Of a stretch of DNA of 64,000 nt, positions 9,670 through 18,728 are shown in pieces. The notes under the pieces were generated by a model. That model had not been told where the DNA came from and did not search any database. It saw nothing but the letters and a program-made list of their open reading frames with translations. The stretch comes from Macrococcoides caseolyticum (GTDB lineage Bacteria; Bacillota; Bacilli; Staphylococcales; Staphylococcaceae). The stretch spans positions 1,432-65,431 of the forward strand of contig NZ_PPRM01000068.1 of assembly GCF_002902665.1 (NCBI RefSeq). Direction: 5' to 3'. Position 1 is the first letter of the stretch. Each line of letters begins with the position of its first letter. A program made the position numbers and the translations under genes.

Positions 9670-10815
9670 ATGAAACAACAATTCAAATTGCTGATGATGA
9701 TTCAGTTCTTTATATACTTTGGATTCAGTATTGTAATACCTGTAATACCCGCTCTTGTACATAGTTTAAATTTAAATGCATTTCATATGGGGTTACTGCT
9801 TGCCTCTTATTCTATCGTTTCATTTATTGTAGCGCCAATGTGGGGATATCTATCCGATAAATACGGTCGTAAGAAAATATTAATCATCGGGCTTATCGGT
9901 TTTACTTTAAGCTTCGTATTATTCGGATTATTTATCGATAACTTACCTATGCTTTATACCTCCCGAATTCTTGGCGGCTTGTTCTCTGGTGCATGCTTCT
10001 CTACTACGACAAGCATGGTCAGTGATATGACTACACATGAAGAACGCAATAAGTATATGGGTCTCATGGGGATGATGATTGGACTTGGGTTTATATTTGG
10101 TCCAGCAGTTGGAGGACTGCTCTCTGGCATCAGCTACCAGATTCCGTATTTCGTAACTGCTGCAATATTAACCGTTATTGCTTTGTTCTGTCTCTTCACG
10201 ATTCAGGAAACATTACAGCATTCGACTGATTCAGAACAGGCTACTGTGAACCCTAAATTGCTAACTCCAGCAGTCTATATGCTGTTATTATCAACATTTA
10301 TCGTGACATTTACGATGAGTGGGATGGAGAGCTCGTTCCAACTCTTTGAAATAGAGAAGATTAATATTACTGCAACACAAATGGGAATGCTCTTTATGAT
10401 TGGCGGGCTTGTTAATGCTGGATTACAAGGTAGGTACTTACGTAAAGTGAAACACGGTCAAGAAAAACCAGTGATTATAACAGGACAATTGATTACAATT
10501 GTTGCATTTATCATGCTGCCTTTTTCCATGAATTTATTTTATGCCGGACTCTGTCTTGTGCTCCTTATGTCTGGTAATGCCCTTGTAAGAACATTACTGA
10601 CGAGTCAATTGACGAAAGAAACTTCGAGTAATAAAATGGGAAAACTTACTTCTATCAGTTACAGTATGGATAGTTTAGGTCGTATTCTTGGTCCTTTGTT
10701 ATTTACCGCACTGCTTTCCAGACATCTAGAAATGCCATTTTATTTCGGTGCACTCACTTCCGTATTTGGTTTAATCCTACTATTTATTTATTATAAGAAA
10801 GGAAGAGTCGTATGA
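9670..10815 (+). CDS. MFS drug/proton antiporter (DHA1, NorA-like)
   Basis: A 381-residue, 12-helix major facilitator. Motif A appears in loop 2-3 as GYLSDKYGRKK (residues 59-69), and the exporter motif C-like GLGFIFGPAVGGLL lies in helix 5, both marks of DHA1 multidrug exporters such as NorA, Bmr and Blt. AAGGAGG precedes ATG at 9670. The next gene overlaps its stop, so they are one unit. Substrate unknown; it is not clearly the NorA orthologue. Confidence 0.85.
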   Translation: MKQQFKLLMMIQFFIYFGFSIVIPVIPALVHSLNLNAFHMGLLLASYSIVSFIVAPMWGYLSDKYGRKKILIIGLIGFTLSFVLFGLFIDNLPMLYTSRILGGLFSGACFSTTTSMVSDMTTHEERNKYMGLMGMMIGLGFIFGPAVGGLLSGISYQIPYFVTAAILTVIALFCLFTIQETLQHSTDSEQATVNPKLLTPAVYMLLLSTFIVTFTMSGMESSFQLFEIEKINITATQMGMLFMIGGLVNAGLQGRYLRKVKHGQEKPVIITGQLITIVAFIMLPFSMNLFYAGLCLVLLMSGNALVRTLLTSQLTKETSSNKMGKLTSISYSMDSLGRILGPLLFTALLSRHLEMPFYFGALTSVFGLILLFIYYKKGRVV

Positions 10816-11129
10816 TTATATTAATTATTTTACTTATGATAATGTATCTGATCATAAGTTATACAAGCATTTATATGATTAACATGCGTCTGCTGGATTT
10901 TTTAAGAATCATACTTGGTGCTGTGTTCGTTGTCTTCATCTTCATTGCATTGATGCATCTTGGAACGATAAAGTTCTGGATTACATTACTTGCACTTTGT
11001 TTATTTTTAAATATAGAGATTTCTAACTATAAATTTAAGTTTAATGACAAAAAAGCAAAGCTCATTCTCGATCTCTTCTCTATCATAACGGCGCTAATGA
11101 TTATCGCACTTTGTGCGCTATACTTATAA
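10812..11129 (+). CDS. Small membrane protein, unknown
   Basis: A 105-residue protein with about four hydrophobic segments and very little hydrophilic sequence other than NYKFKFNDKKAK near residues 75-87. Its ATG overlaps the TGA of the MFS gene (ATGA), which indicates translational coupling; it may be an accessory of that exporter. No family recognised. Confidence 0.65.
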   Translation: MIILIILLMIMYLIISYTSIYMINMRLLDFLRIILGAVFVVFIFIALMHLGTIKFWITLLALCLFLNIEISNYKFKFNDKKAKLILDLFSIITALMIIALCALYL

Positions 11130-11130
11130 A

Positions 11131-11167
11131 ATAAGAACTTACAAAGTAATGCTTTGTAAGTTCTTAT
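11131..11167. terminator. Bidirectional terminator
   Basis: ATAAGAACTTACAAAG and its exact complement flank a 5-base loop, with T on the plus-strand side and A before it. It ends both the MFS unit and the convergent aminotransferase gene, whose stop lies inside the stem. Confidence 0.85.
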
Positions 11168-12327
11168 TTTATATATAACTTCTTTGTATTTTTTAAGCGC
11201 TCGAGCAGTTCATTGATCAACACATCATCAATAGCAAGGGAGATTCTAATGTAATTCTTACCACGTGACCCAAAAGGAATCCCTGGAGTTACTAAAATTG
11301 ATTCTTGCTTCAATAAATAGTCTGTATATGATTCCCCCTCAAAACCGTCCGGCACTTTTATCCATAAAAATATACCACCATTCATAGGCTCAAACGGAAT
11401 TTCATATTGCTTTAAATATGCTGTCACTTTATCGCGTCGTGCTTTAAATATATTGTTTTGACTTTCTAGATATGGCTCTCCCAGCTCAAGCGCTGCTATC
11501 GCCGCATCTTGTACAACGCCCCACATACCAACTTGAGTATGATCCTGAAAATAGTTCAGAGCACTCACAATCTCTTTATTCCCTACAGCAAACCCGACAC
11601 GTACACCCGACATATTAAACCCTTTAGATAACGAATATATTTCTACAGCGACTTCTTTCCCATGAGGTGAAGCAAGAATGCTTGGATTCTTACCATTAAA
11701 TCCAAAAGCTGCATAGGCAAAGTCATGGACAATCTTTGTTTCGGTATCTTTAAAACGCATAATTGTATCATCAAAAAATGCTTGGGTCGCTACTGCTCCA
11801 GTTGGATTAGATGGATAGTTAAGATAAATCAGCTTTGTATTATTAAGCTGCGCTTTATCTATATTATCAAAGTCAGGTAAGTAATAATCTTCAGGGTGTA
11901 ATGGTAAGTCATAATGTAAGCCTCTGGCAAGCTTAACACCAGCAAGGTAATCGGTATATCCCGGATTAGGGAGTAACACTCCCTCGCCAGGTTCAATGAC
12001 ACATGCAGGGATATGAACAAGACCATTTTTTGTACCATAAAGAATACAAACTTCATCATCCTCCAGTGAAACATCATAGATATCTTTATAAAACTTCTGG
12101 ATCCCTTTCTTCAATGTCTCCTTGCCACGGAATACACCATATCTATGGTTATCAGGGTCAACAATGGCATCTTGTAATGCGTTTAACACCTTACGATCCA
12201 CTGGTTGGTCAGGGATACCGACTGCTGTATTAATCAATGGTTTATCCCCGACTTCAAGCTTCCTGCCCATCGTCTTACCAAAATAACTTTCAGGTATTGA
12301 ATTTAATAATTTAGAACTCACAGACAT
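11164..12327 (-). CDS. S-box-controlled class I/II aminotransferase (MtnE-like)
   Basis: A 387-residue PLP-dependent fold-type I aminotransferase. Visible are the YPSNPTGA substrate-binding motif (171-178), the KIVHDFAYAAF aspartate strand (198-208), the PLP lysine K235 in YSLSKGFNMSG and a C-terminal NYIRISLA arginine motif. A SAM-I riboswitch and terminator precede it, so expression is tied to methionine/SAM shortage. That fits the methionine-salvage transaminase MtnE (ketomethylthiobutyrate to methionine), which is S-box controlled in B. subtilis. Annotation as an acetyl-diaminopimelate or other aminotransferase (PatA) is the alternative. The salvage role is inferred from the riboswitch. 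Confidence 0.8.
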   Translation of the reverse strand: MSVSSKLLNSIPESYFGKTMGRKLEVGDKPLINTAVGIPDQPVDRKVLNALQDAIVDPDNHRYGVFRGKETLKKGIQKFYKDIYDVSLEDDEVCILYGTKNGLVHIPACVIEPGEGVLLPNPGYTDYLAGVKLARGLHYDLPLHPEDYYLPDFDNIDKAQLNNTKLIYLNYPSNPTGAVATQAFFDDTIMRFKDTETKIVHDFAYAAFGFNGKNPSILASPHGKEVAVEIYSLSKGFNMSGVRVGFAVGNKEIVSALNYFQDHTQVGMWGVVQDAAIAALELGEPYLESQNNIFKARRDKVTAYLKQYEIPFEPMNGGIFLWIKVPDGFEGESYTDYLLKQESILVTPGIPFGSRGKNYIRISLAIDDVLINELLERLKNTKKLYIK

Positions 12328-12336
12328 TCGCTCCTT

Positions 12337-12376
12337 TAAAAATAGAAAAGCGTCATTGCTTCAGTAGCAATGACGC
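12337..12376 (-). terminator. Riboswitch-associated terminator
   Basis: On the minus strand GCGTCATTGCT pairs with AGCAATGACGC and is followed by TTTTCTATTTTT, between the S-box aptamer and the aminotransferase ribosome site. This is the OFF structure expected when SAM is bound. Confidence 0.88.
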
Positions 12377-12384
12377 CGATATGG

Positions 12385-12485
12385 CACTTATCTACCAAGC
12401 ATATGCTTGCTGGATTTAGCACAGTACTTAAAGTCTGTTGCTGAAGTATCATAGGGCCAGTTCCCTCCACTTCTCTGGATAAGAA
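12385..12485 (-). ncRNA. SAM-I (S-box) riboswitch
   Basis: Minus-strand transcript shows the S-box core: P1 5' arm CTTATC (12483-12478), then CCAGAGAAGTGGAGGGAACT, GGCCCTATGATACTTCAGCAAC, a variable stem, the GCTAAATCCAGC element, and the P1 3' arm GATAAG (12392-12387). It is followed by an intrinsic terminator. Binding of S-adenosylmethionine is established for this class; when SAM is abundant, the terminator forms. Confidence 0.95.
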
Positions 12486-12504
12486 ATATTTAATTGGTGA
12501 TATC

Positions 12505-12533
12505 ACTATAGTATAGTTCAAATCATACGTCAA
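12505..12533 (-). promoter_or_regulatory. Promoter of the S-box leader
   Basis: On the minus strand TTGACG (12533-12528), exactly 17 bases and TATAGT (12510-12505) form a good sigma-A promoter about 20 bases before the riboswitch aptamer. Confidence 0.75.
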
Positions 12534-12549
12534 CAGTATTCAGAATATT

Positions 12550-15500
12550 TTATCTATTATCTTTAATATGGATACGTGTTGAAGCATCATGAGTTGGTAT
12601 AAATGGATCAATATTTTTTTCGTCTTTCGTAAATCTCTGCTTTAAATTCATTAATATTTCATACACGACAGGGACAACGATTAATGTTAATAATGTTGAT
12701 GAAGTCAATCCACCGATTACTGTTACAGCAAGTGCCTTAGAAATAAGCACAGAGCCGTCTCCTCCAAACAATAATGGTAATAATGCACCTACTGTCGCTA
12801 GGGCTGTCATCAGGATTGGTCGTACACGAGTCGTCGCTGCTTCTAGCAATGCATCACGTGTTGTTAATCCTTCTGCTTCTTTATTGATAACGCGGTCAAT
12901 CAGCACAATCGCATTCGTAACAACAATACCAATGAGCATAAGCATACCAATCATCGATGGTACAGAAAGCGTCTCTCCAAACGCGAGAAGCCCTAATATT
13001 ACCCCGATAATCGTAAACGGTAACGAGAATAAAATGGCGAGCGGTGCAAGTCCGCCTTTAAATGTCAGTACAAGTATCAGGTAAACGATTCCGATAGCGG
13101 CAAGCATCGCAAATCCGAGTTGAGAGAAGCTCTCGCCGATATCTTCACTCGTACCTCCGATATGTACATCAACATTTGAAGGGTGTTTTAATGCGTTCAC
13201 TTTCTTTGCCACGTCCTGTGTAGCCTGGCTGACATCTTTTCCTTTAATCTTCCCTTCTACTGACGCAGATATATTACCGTCTTCTCGTTTAATCGTATCT
13301 GAAGTTTTTCCTTCTTCAATCGTTACGACATCGCTCAACTTAACCTCTTTACCGAGTGGTGAAGTAATCTTTGTATTCTCTAATTTATCTTTTGTCCATT
13401 TTGTTTCTTTTTCTTTTGTCAGAACAACATCTGTCGACTTGCCATTATCACCTATTTTAGTGACAACTTTATTATCACTACGTTGATTCAATGCCATTGC
13501 AATCTGACCTGCAGTAAGTCCTCGTTCAGATAACTTGTTATGATCCACCTTCAATGTATATGCATCATAACTATCGGTTAATGATGAACTTACATTTGTA
13601 ACCGTCTTAACATCCTTCATTTCTTTCTCAAGCTGCTCTATAACTGGTCTTATTTCATTCATCGATGGGCCGTTAACAGTCACAGTCACAGTATTCGTCG
13701 AACCACCCGTTGCAAAATCCTGGTTCTTCCAAGTTCCTTCATGTTTGAAAGAAGCGATTTTGTTCAATACACGTTCCGCTTCACTTTCCCACTTGGGTGT
13801 ATCTTTCTTATATTCAACCATCATTGCCATATCATTAGTGGCAACCGGGTTAAATGGATTTTCTCCTCCAACTGAGTACTGAATGTTTACTACATCGTTA
13901 TTCTCAGCTAAAGTCTTCTGAACTTGCTCACCTTTTTTTACAACCTCTTCTTCAGTTTCACCAGGTTTAGGCTTGTAAGTTAATGCAAGAAACTTATCTT
14001 CCCCTGTTGAAATGAATGACGTCCCTAGAAACGGCGTTAAGAACAAGCTACCAAGGAGAAGGCCGATACTTAATAGTGAGACGATAAGCTTGTGTTTTAA
14101 AGACCACTCTAATACGTTATGATAGAAACTTGCAATACGTCCTACCTTTGCTTCATCATCATGATGCCATTTAATACCATTCTTAAAGAATGTATGTCCA
14201 AGCATCGGTACAATCGTAATTGCAATTAATAATGAGGCCAACAATGCAAATACGACTGTATAAGCAAAAGGTCTAAAGATTTCACCGATAGAACCTGACA
14301 CCAGTCCAAGTGGTAAGAATACTGCAATTGTGACCATCGTTGAACTCATAATCGGTATAAACATCTCTTTAGTCGCGCTGCTAATTAACTCAGAGCCACG
14401 CAATTTCTCTTTAGGGTCAGACATACGTCGGAATATATTTTCGATAACGACGATAGAGTCATCAATAACACGTCCAATTGCAACCGTCATCGCTCCAAGC
14501 GTCATAATATTAAGTGAAATATCCATCTGTTTAAGGATTAACATTGCCATTAATATAGACATCGGAATGGATACGACAGCAATCATCGTTGAACGGATAT
14601 TTCTAAGGAACACGAGTATCATGATCACTGCAAACAATGCTCCAATAATGGCTTTTTCTGCCATTGTTTTTACAGAGTCTTCAATCGGTTTAGCCTGATC
14701 CATCATCAGTACGGCATTAATATCTTTATTATTCTTCTTAAATTCCTTTACTTTATCTTTTACATCGTTTGCTAACGCTACAGTATTCGCATCATCTGAC
14801 TTAATGACTTGAATACTTAGTGAATCTTTACCATTTGTCTTAGAAATAGATTCACGACTCTCTACATTTTTAATCGTAGCAATATCAGAAAGCTTTACTG
14901 TCGGTACTTTACCGGCCTGCATCATCTTCGCAAGCGCTGCCTGTGCTTCAGGTGAGGCTTTAGCAGTATTAGCTTGATTATCTCCGCCTGATAATGGGAT
15001 CTTTAAATCTTTAAGAGCATCCACACTAGTAAATTGACCATTTACGATGATACTTTTTAAATCGTTACCAAAAGTATATAATCCAAGCGGCGCATCGGTT
15101 GTAGCACCTTTAATGAATTGAAGTACAGACTCTTCTGTTAAATTATTTTTCTTTAACTTCTTATCATCAAATTGTAGCTCAACTTGTTCGACTTCTTGTC
15201 CAGAAAACGTTACATTTGTAACACCTTCTACACCTTCAATTTCTGGAACTAAATCTTCTTTAATACGCTTTGTCAGATCTTTAATATCTGCCTTATCGCT
15301 TGAAAGTGAATAGCTAATGATCGGAAAAGTGTACATTGACATTTGTGAAATCTGTTTCTCTTGTGCACCTTCTGGAAGATCAACTTTATCAATTTGTTTC
15401 TCTAATTCAGATTGTGCTTTGTCCATATCTGTTCCAAACTTATATTGAACAGTGACTGCAGATGCATTCTCTAACGATTGACTCGTTACTTTATCTACAC

Positions 15501-15732
15501 TCGATAAATTTTTAACCTTCTTCTCTATTGGATCTGTAACACCATTTAACACATCTTCAGGTGTAGCACCTGGGTAAGGTGTTGTAATAGAAATTACAGG
15601 TGTCGACATACTCGGCAGCATTTCCATCTTCATCTTCATCGCACTATATACGCCGGCACTTAGGATAATGAGTGTCATTAACCACACTGCAAGTTTATTA
15701 TGCAAAGAAAAATCAATAATTTTCTTTATCAA
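12550..15732 (-). CDS. RND family efflux transporter (SwrC/AcrB-like)
   Basis: A 1060-residue proton-driven exporter of the HAE-type RND family. One N-terminal helix (residues 12-31) is followed by a large extracellular porter domain, helices about 335-525, a second porter domain and a second helix set, reflecting the family's duplication. Helix-4-like GAMTVAIGRVIDDSIVVIENIFR carries the conserved aspartates used for proton relay. Length and layout match B. subtilis SwrC (YerP, 1065), involved in surfactin resistance. The start is TTG at 15732, seven bases after GGAGG. No membrane-fusion or outer-membrane partner is nearby, as expected in a Gram-positive. Substrate unknown. Confidence 0.88.
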   Translation of the reverse strand: MIKKIIDFSLHNKLAVWLMTLIILSAGVYSAMKMKMEMLPSMSTPVISITTPYPGATPEDVLNGVTDPIEKKVKNLSSVDKVTSQSLENASAVTVQYKFGTDMDKAQSELEKQIDKVDLPEGAQEKQISQMSMYTFPIISYSLSSDKADIKDLTKRIKEDLVPEIEGVEGVTNVTFSGQEVEQVELQFDDKKLKKNNLTEESVLQFIKGATTDAPLGLYTFGNDLKSIIVNGQFTSVDALKDLKIPLSGGDNQANTAKASPEAQAALAKMMQAGKVPTVKLSDIATIKNVESRESISKTNGKDSLSIQVIKSDDANTVALANDVKDKVKEFKKNNKDINAVLMMDQAKPIEDSVKTMAEKAIIGALFAVIMILVFLRNIRSTMIAVVSIPMSILMAMLILKQMDISLNIMTLGAMTVAIGRVIDDSIVVIENIFRRMSDPKEKLRGSELISSATKEMFIPIMSSTMVTIAVFLPLGLVSGSIGEIFRPFAYTVVFALLASLLIAITIVPMLGHTFFKNGIKWHHDDEAKVGRIASFYHNVLEWSLKHKLIVSLLSIGLLLGSLFLTPFLGTSFISTGEDKFLALTYKPKPGETEEEVVKKGEQVQKTLAENNDVVNIQYSVGGENPFNPVATNDMAMMVEYKKDTPKWESEAERVLNKIASFKHEGTWKNQDFATGGSTNTVTVTVNGPSMNEIRPVIEQLEKEMKDVKTVTNVSSSLTDSYDAYTLKVDHNKLSERGLTAGQIAMALNQRSDNKVVTKIGDNGKSTDVVLTKEKETKWTKDKLENTKITSPLGKEVKLSDVVTIEEGKTSDTIKREDGNISASVEGKIKGKDVSQATQDVAKKVNALKHPSNVDVHIGGTSEDIGESFSQLGFAMLAAIGIVYLILVLTFKGGLAPLAILFSLPFTIIGVILGLLAFGETLSVPSMIGMLMLIGIVVTNAIVLIDRVINKEAEGLTTRDALLEAATTRVRPILMTALATVGALLPLLFGGDGSVLISKALAVTVIGGLTSSTLLTLIVVPVVYEILMNLKQRFTKDEKNIDPFIPTHDASTRIHIKDNR

Positions 15733-15802
15733 AGGGTTTCCTCCATTTATACGAATTTTATGTGTTTATTGTAGCTTTATTATTTAAATTTTACCAATAT
15801 CC

Positions 15803-16660
15803 TTATCTTGCTTGTGTATAATATTGATATATCACATGTGTACCTGTCGTTTCTTTTAGTTCATCGGAAAGGCTACTATATAACTTACAGCTTAATTCGA
15901 GACCCGGAAGTTCAATGCCCATCTTCTTTGTTTCTTCAAGCGCGATACTCATATCTTTCAGGAAGTGATGCGTATAAAATCCAGGCGCGTAGTCTTCTTT
16001 TAAAATTCTAGGCGCTAAGTGAGATAATGACCAGCTTCCTGCCGCTCCTTTACTGATTGTTTCTAGTACTTTTTCAACATCTAATCCTGCTCTATGCGCA
16101 TAGTACAGACTTTCAGCCATACCGATCATATTTGTAGCGATAGCAATTTGATTCGCCATCTTAGTATGTTGACCACTTCCTGCATCACCAAAATATGTTA
16201 CTGCACTACTAAATTTATCGATTAAGGGTTTTACTCTATCAAATATCGCTTCATCTCCACCCACCATTACACTCAAAGTTCCGTTCTTGGCACCGATATC
16301 TCCACCACTTACAGGTGCGTCTAACACATATATTCCTTTCTTATTTGCTTCTTGATTGATCTTTTGGGCAAGTTCAGGACTACTCGTTGTACAGTCAATA
16401 AATATTTGACCTTGTTTACCATTATTAATCAATCCATCTGGTGCGAGATAGATAGTTTCTACATCAGCTGGATAGCCAAGCATAGTAAAAATAATATCGG
16501 ATTGTGCTGCAACTTCAGCAGGTGTATCGCACCATATATGACCTTGTTCGATTAGTGACCTTGCTTTTTCTTTCGTTCGGTTATAAATATATAGTTTATC
16601 ACCTATATGCTCAGCCATATTTTTGCCCATTACGCCTGTTCCAATAAAACCAATTTTCAT
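15803..16660 (-). CDS. NAD(P)-dependent beta-hydroxyacid dehydrogenase (3-hydroxyisobutyrate dehydrogenase family)
   Basis: A 285-residue enzyme of the 6-phosphogluconate/3-hydroxyisobutyrate dehydrogenase superfamily. The N-terminal dinucleotide motif GFIGTGVMG spans 4-12, the substrate motif DAPVSGGDIGAKNGTL is near 114-129, and the catalytic lysine is K167 in GQHTKMANQ. ATG at 16660 follows AGAGAGG; the frame extends seven codons further but without a ribosome site. Members reduce or oxidise hydroxyisobutyrate, tartronate semialdehyde, glyoxylate or succinic semialdehyde; which one cannot be told here. Confidence 0.85.
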   Translation of the reverse strand: MKIGFIGTGVMGKNMAEHIGDKLYIYNRTKEKARSLIEQGHIWCDTPAEVAAQSDIIFTMLGYPADVETIYLAPDGLINNGKQGQIFIDCTTSSPELAQKINQEANKKGIYVLDAPVSGGDIGAKNGTLSVMVGGDEAIFDRVKPLIDKFSSAVTYFGDAGSGQHTKMANQIAIATNMIGMAESLYYAHRAGLDVEKVLETISKGAAGSWSLSHLAPRILKEDYAPGFYTHHFLKDMSIALEETKKMGIELPGLELSCKLYSSLSDELKETTGTHVIYQYYTQAR

Positions 16661-16737
16661 TTTGAAAACCTCTCTTGTCATATTATATTGATAATTTACA
16701 GTTATATATTACAATTATAGGGAAAGGAGTGAAAAGA

Positions 16738-17052
16738 ATGCAAAAAGTAATTATGTTTTTACTTATCATTATGCAAACTGTGTTTATAAGCAGCTACTTT
16801 GTTCATAGCGGTATCGTATTTTTAACAACATATTTCTGGATGGTTTTTTGTATCATTACGTTTTTCTCAGGCATACAGTATCACTTTACAACCGATAAGA
16901 ACTTGATGAACAACTTTACCTATAGAATTCTTTCTATCCTTTTAACAGCATTTAGTTTATTCAACTTCTTTTTTATTCTATATATCACCTTTATTGATCC
17001 ATATCTTTATATGGAAACGAAGATGAGTGTCTTTAAATTTTTCAGTGAATAA
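16738..17052 (+). CDS. Small membrane protein, unknown
   Basis: A 104-residue protein with three or four hydrophobic helices and aromatic-rich segments. AAAGGAG lies about eleven bases before ATG at 16738, which is a better start than the in-frame ATG at 16675. It stands alone between two minus-strand genes and ends at a terminator. No family recognised. Confidence 0.6.
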   Translation: MQKVIMFLLIIMQTVFISSYFVHSGIVFLTTYFWMVFCIITFFSGIQYHFTTDKNLMNNFTYRILSILLTAFSLFNFFFILYITFIDPYLYMETKMSVFKFFSE

Positions 17053-17054
17053 AA

Positions 17055-17088
17055 AAGAGTGGTGTTTTCTTGTCATCACTCTCTTCTT
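17055..17088. terminator. Bidirectional terminator
   Basis: AGAGTGGTG pairs with CATCACTCT (one G-U), with T-rich sequence on the plus-strand side and six A before the stem. It serves the small membrane gene and, in reverse, femX. Confidence 0.7.
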
Positions 17089-17146
17089 TTCTGTATTGCG
17101 CGTAGTTACTTCTGTTACAGCATTTCAATTCGGCCTCAAAACACTG

Positions 17147-18394
17147 CTATCTTCTCTTATTAATTTTCTTTGTTAATGCTTTTACTTTTGGCTTCGCAAC
17201 TTCAATTAATGTATAAACAGGTTTATTAAGTATGTAGTCAAATTCGCCGATTTTTTCACTCAATTGTGTACCCCAGCTCTTCTTAAACTGCCATAAACCA
17301 TAGTGTTCAGAATCCTTGTCGGGATTGTTATCTGTCCCACCAAAATCATAGGATACTGCACCTTTACTACGGGCATATTTCATCATTTCGATCTGCATTT
17401 TGTGATTTGGTAGATAGCTACGATAATCATTACTAGATGCACCGTATAGGTAATAGGCTTTCTTACCGCAAAATGTCAGAATTGCACCTGACAAATATTT
17501 ACCATCCGGGTGTGTTTCTTTAAGTTCTTCCATTTCTTTAATTTGCTTTTGTATCTTCTCAATGATAATATCTATGTCTTTTAATTGGTTTTCAGTTTTC
17601 TTCGTCTGTTTTTTTGATAAAACTTTCTCTTTTTCATCACGACTGCTCTTTAATGTTGTATTTAAATTCTGTAATACAGTATCTGGAACTAATTTAGTAA
17701 GAAAAAGTACTGCATCTCCTGCTGGATTAAGCGCATCGTATATCGTTTCGAAGTAAGAGATATCTCTGACCAGGAAGCCGTCACGTTCTCCAGTTTCTTT
17801 CATAAGCTGCGCAAAAATCTTAAGATCTTCACGTGTTCCAATTTCACACTGTACGCCTTTTTTCAGGCTTTGCTTTACCGTAGAACGATTACGTTTTTCA
17901 AATGACTGTATAAGTGCATCTTCATCCATATCAATATTCGTAATCATCGTCATACGCGGTTGTATGTAATCCGGATGAAGCCCATCTTTAAATCCTTTAT
18001 GAACAAAACCTAATGTATTCATAAATTCAACTAATCCTGGGACCGTATCTACTTCAACATCCGGGTCAATCTTAATAGAGTAACTTTTCTCACGACGCGC
18101 AACTTCAATTGCCGCGTCAACAAGTGCTGTCACGACTTCTTTATCATGGTAGTCACATACAAAACCTCGCGATACGTAGCACATCGTATATGGTGTCTTC
18201 GGTACTCTCTTAAATAATAACTGTCCCACTCCAGCGATTTCGTCATCCCTTCCTACAGCGATACGTCTGCTATACCATCCTGTCAATCGTTTTGTATCTG
18301 CCCATGTTGACAGCTGCAGCATATCACCATTTACATGTGTTTTTACAAAGTTATCGTGTACTTCATTGGATATATTCTTTCTCGTCACTGTCAT
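17147..18394 (-). CDS. femX: FemX (FmhB) peptidoglycan first-glycine transferase
   Basis: A 415-residue FemABX protein. It adds the first glycine, from glycyl-tRNA, to the lysine side chain of lipid II, starting the interpeptide bridge; FmhB is essential in S. aureus. The sequence follows FmhB closely by eye (NGDMLQLSTWADTKRLTGWY near the start, ERDGFLVRDISYFE in the middle, DFGGTDNNPDKDSEHYGLWQ near the end). The two GNAT-like subdomains are split by a long charged coiled-coil arm (about residues 235-290). Located in the cytoplasm at the membrane face. Single gene; about 80 bases separate it from a divergent small gene. Confidence 0.93.
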   Translation of the reverse strand: MTVTRKNISNEVHDNFVKTHVNGDMLQLSTWADTKRLTGWYSRRIAVGRDDEIAGVGQLLFKRVPKTPYTMCYVSRGFVCDYHDKEVVTALVDAAIEVARREKSYSIKIDPDVEVDTVPGLVEFMNTLGFVHKGFKDGLHPDYIQPRMTMITNIDMDEDALIQSFEKRNRSTVKQSLKKGVQCEIGTREDLKIFAQLMKETGERDGFLVRDISYFETIYDALNPAGDAVLFLTKLVPDTVLQNLNTTLKSSRDEKEKVLSKKQTKKTENQLKDIDIIIEKIQKQIKEMEELKETHPDGKYLSGAILTFCGKKAYYLYGASSNDYRSYLPNHKMQIEMMKYARSKGAVSYDFGGTDNNPDKDSEHYGLWQFKKSWGTQLSEKIGEFDYILNKPVYTLIEVAKPKVKALTKKINKRR

Positions 18395-18473
18395 TTTATT
18401 CTTTCCTTTCGTTTTACAACAAATATTTAATTATTATTGTTATACTTTTGTTATTAAAGTAAAGAGGTGACCC

Positions 18474-18728
18474 ATGTTTAAAAATTTACTGCTTATTATC
18501 TTAATCATTATTAATAGTATACTCGTTTCATTATTCCAGCAGGATTCTATCGATATGTTAAGCTTGCATATTATTGCAGCAAGTTTCACCACAATCATCT
18601 CACTCCTCTATTTGATTACAAGAGTATCTAAATCAACAATGTATATAGCATTGATTTCGCTGATTGTTGCTGCATATCATATTTACCTTATCGTTATGAC
18701 AATTTATAATAACGTTTATGCTAATTAA
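18474..18728 (+). CDS. Small membrane protein, unknown
   Basis: An 84-residue protein with three hydrophobic helices and few charges. GAGGTGA precedes ATG at 18474. Its last codons overlap the end of the convergent VOC gene by eight bases, so there is no terminator between them. Divergent from femX. No family recognised. Confidence 0.6.
   Translation: MFKNLLLIILIIINSILVSLFQQDSIDMLSLHIIAASFTTIISLLYLITRVSKSTMYIALISLIVAAYHIYLIVMTIYNNVYAN

Noticed and set aside
14330..14698. 122-codon frame antisense to the RND transporter
   Set aside because: Hydrophobic shadow of the membrane segments on the other strand; no ribosome site.
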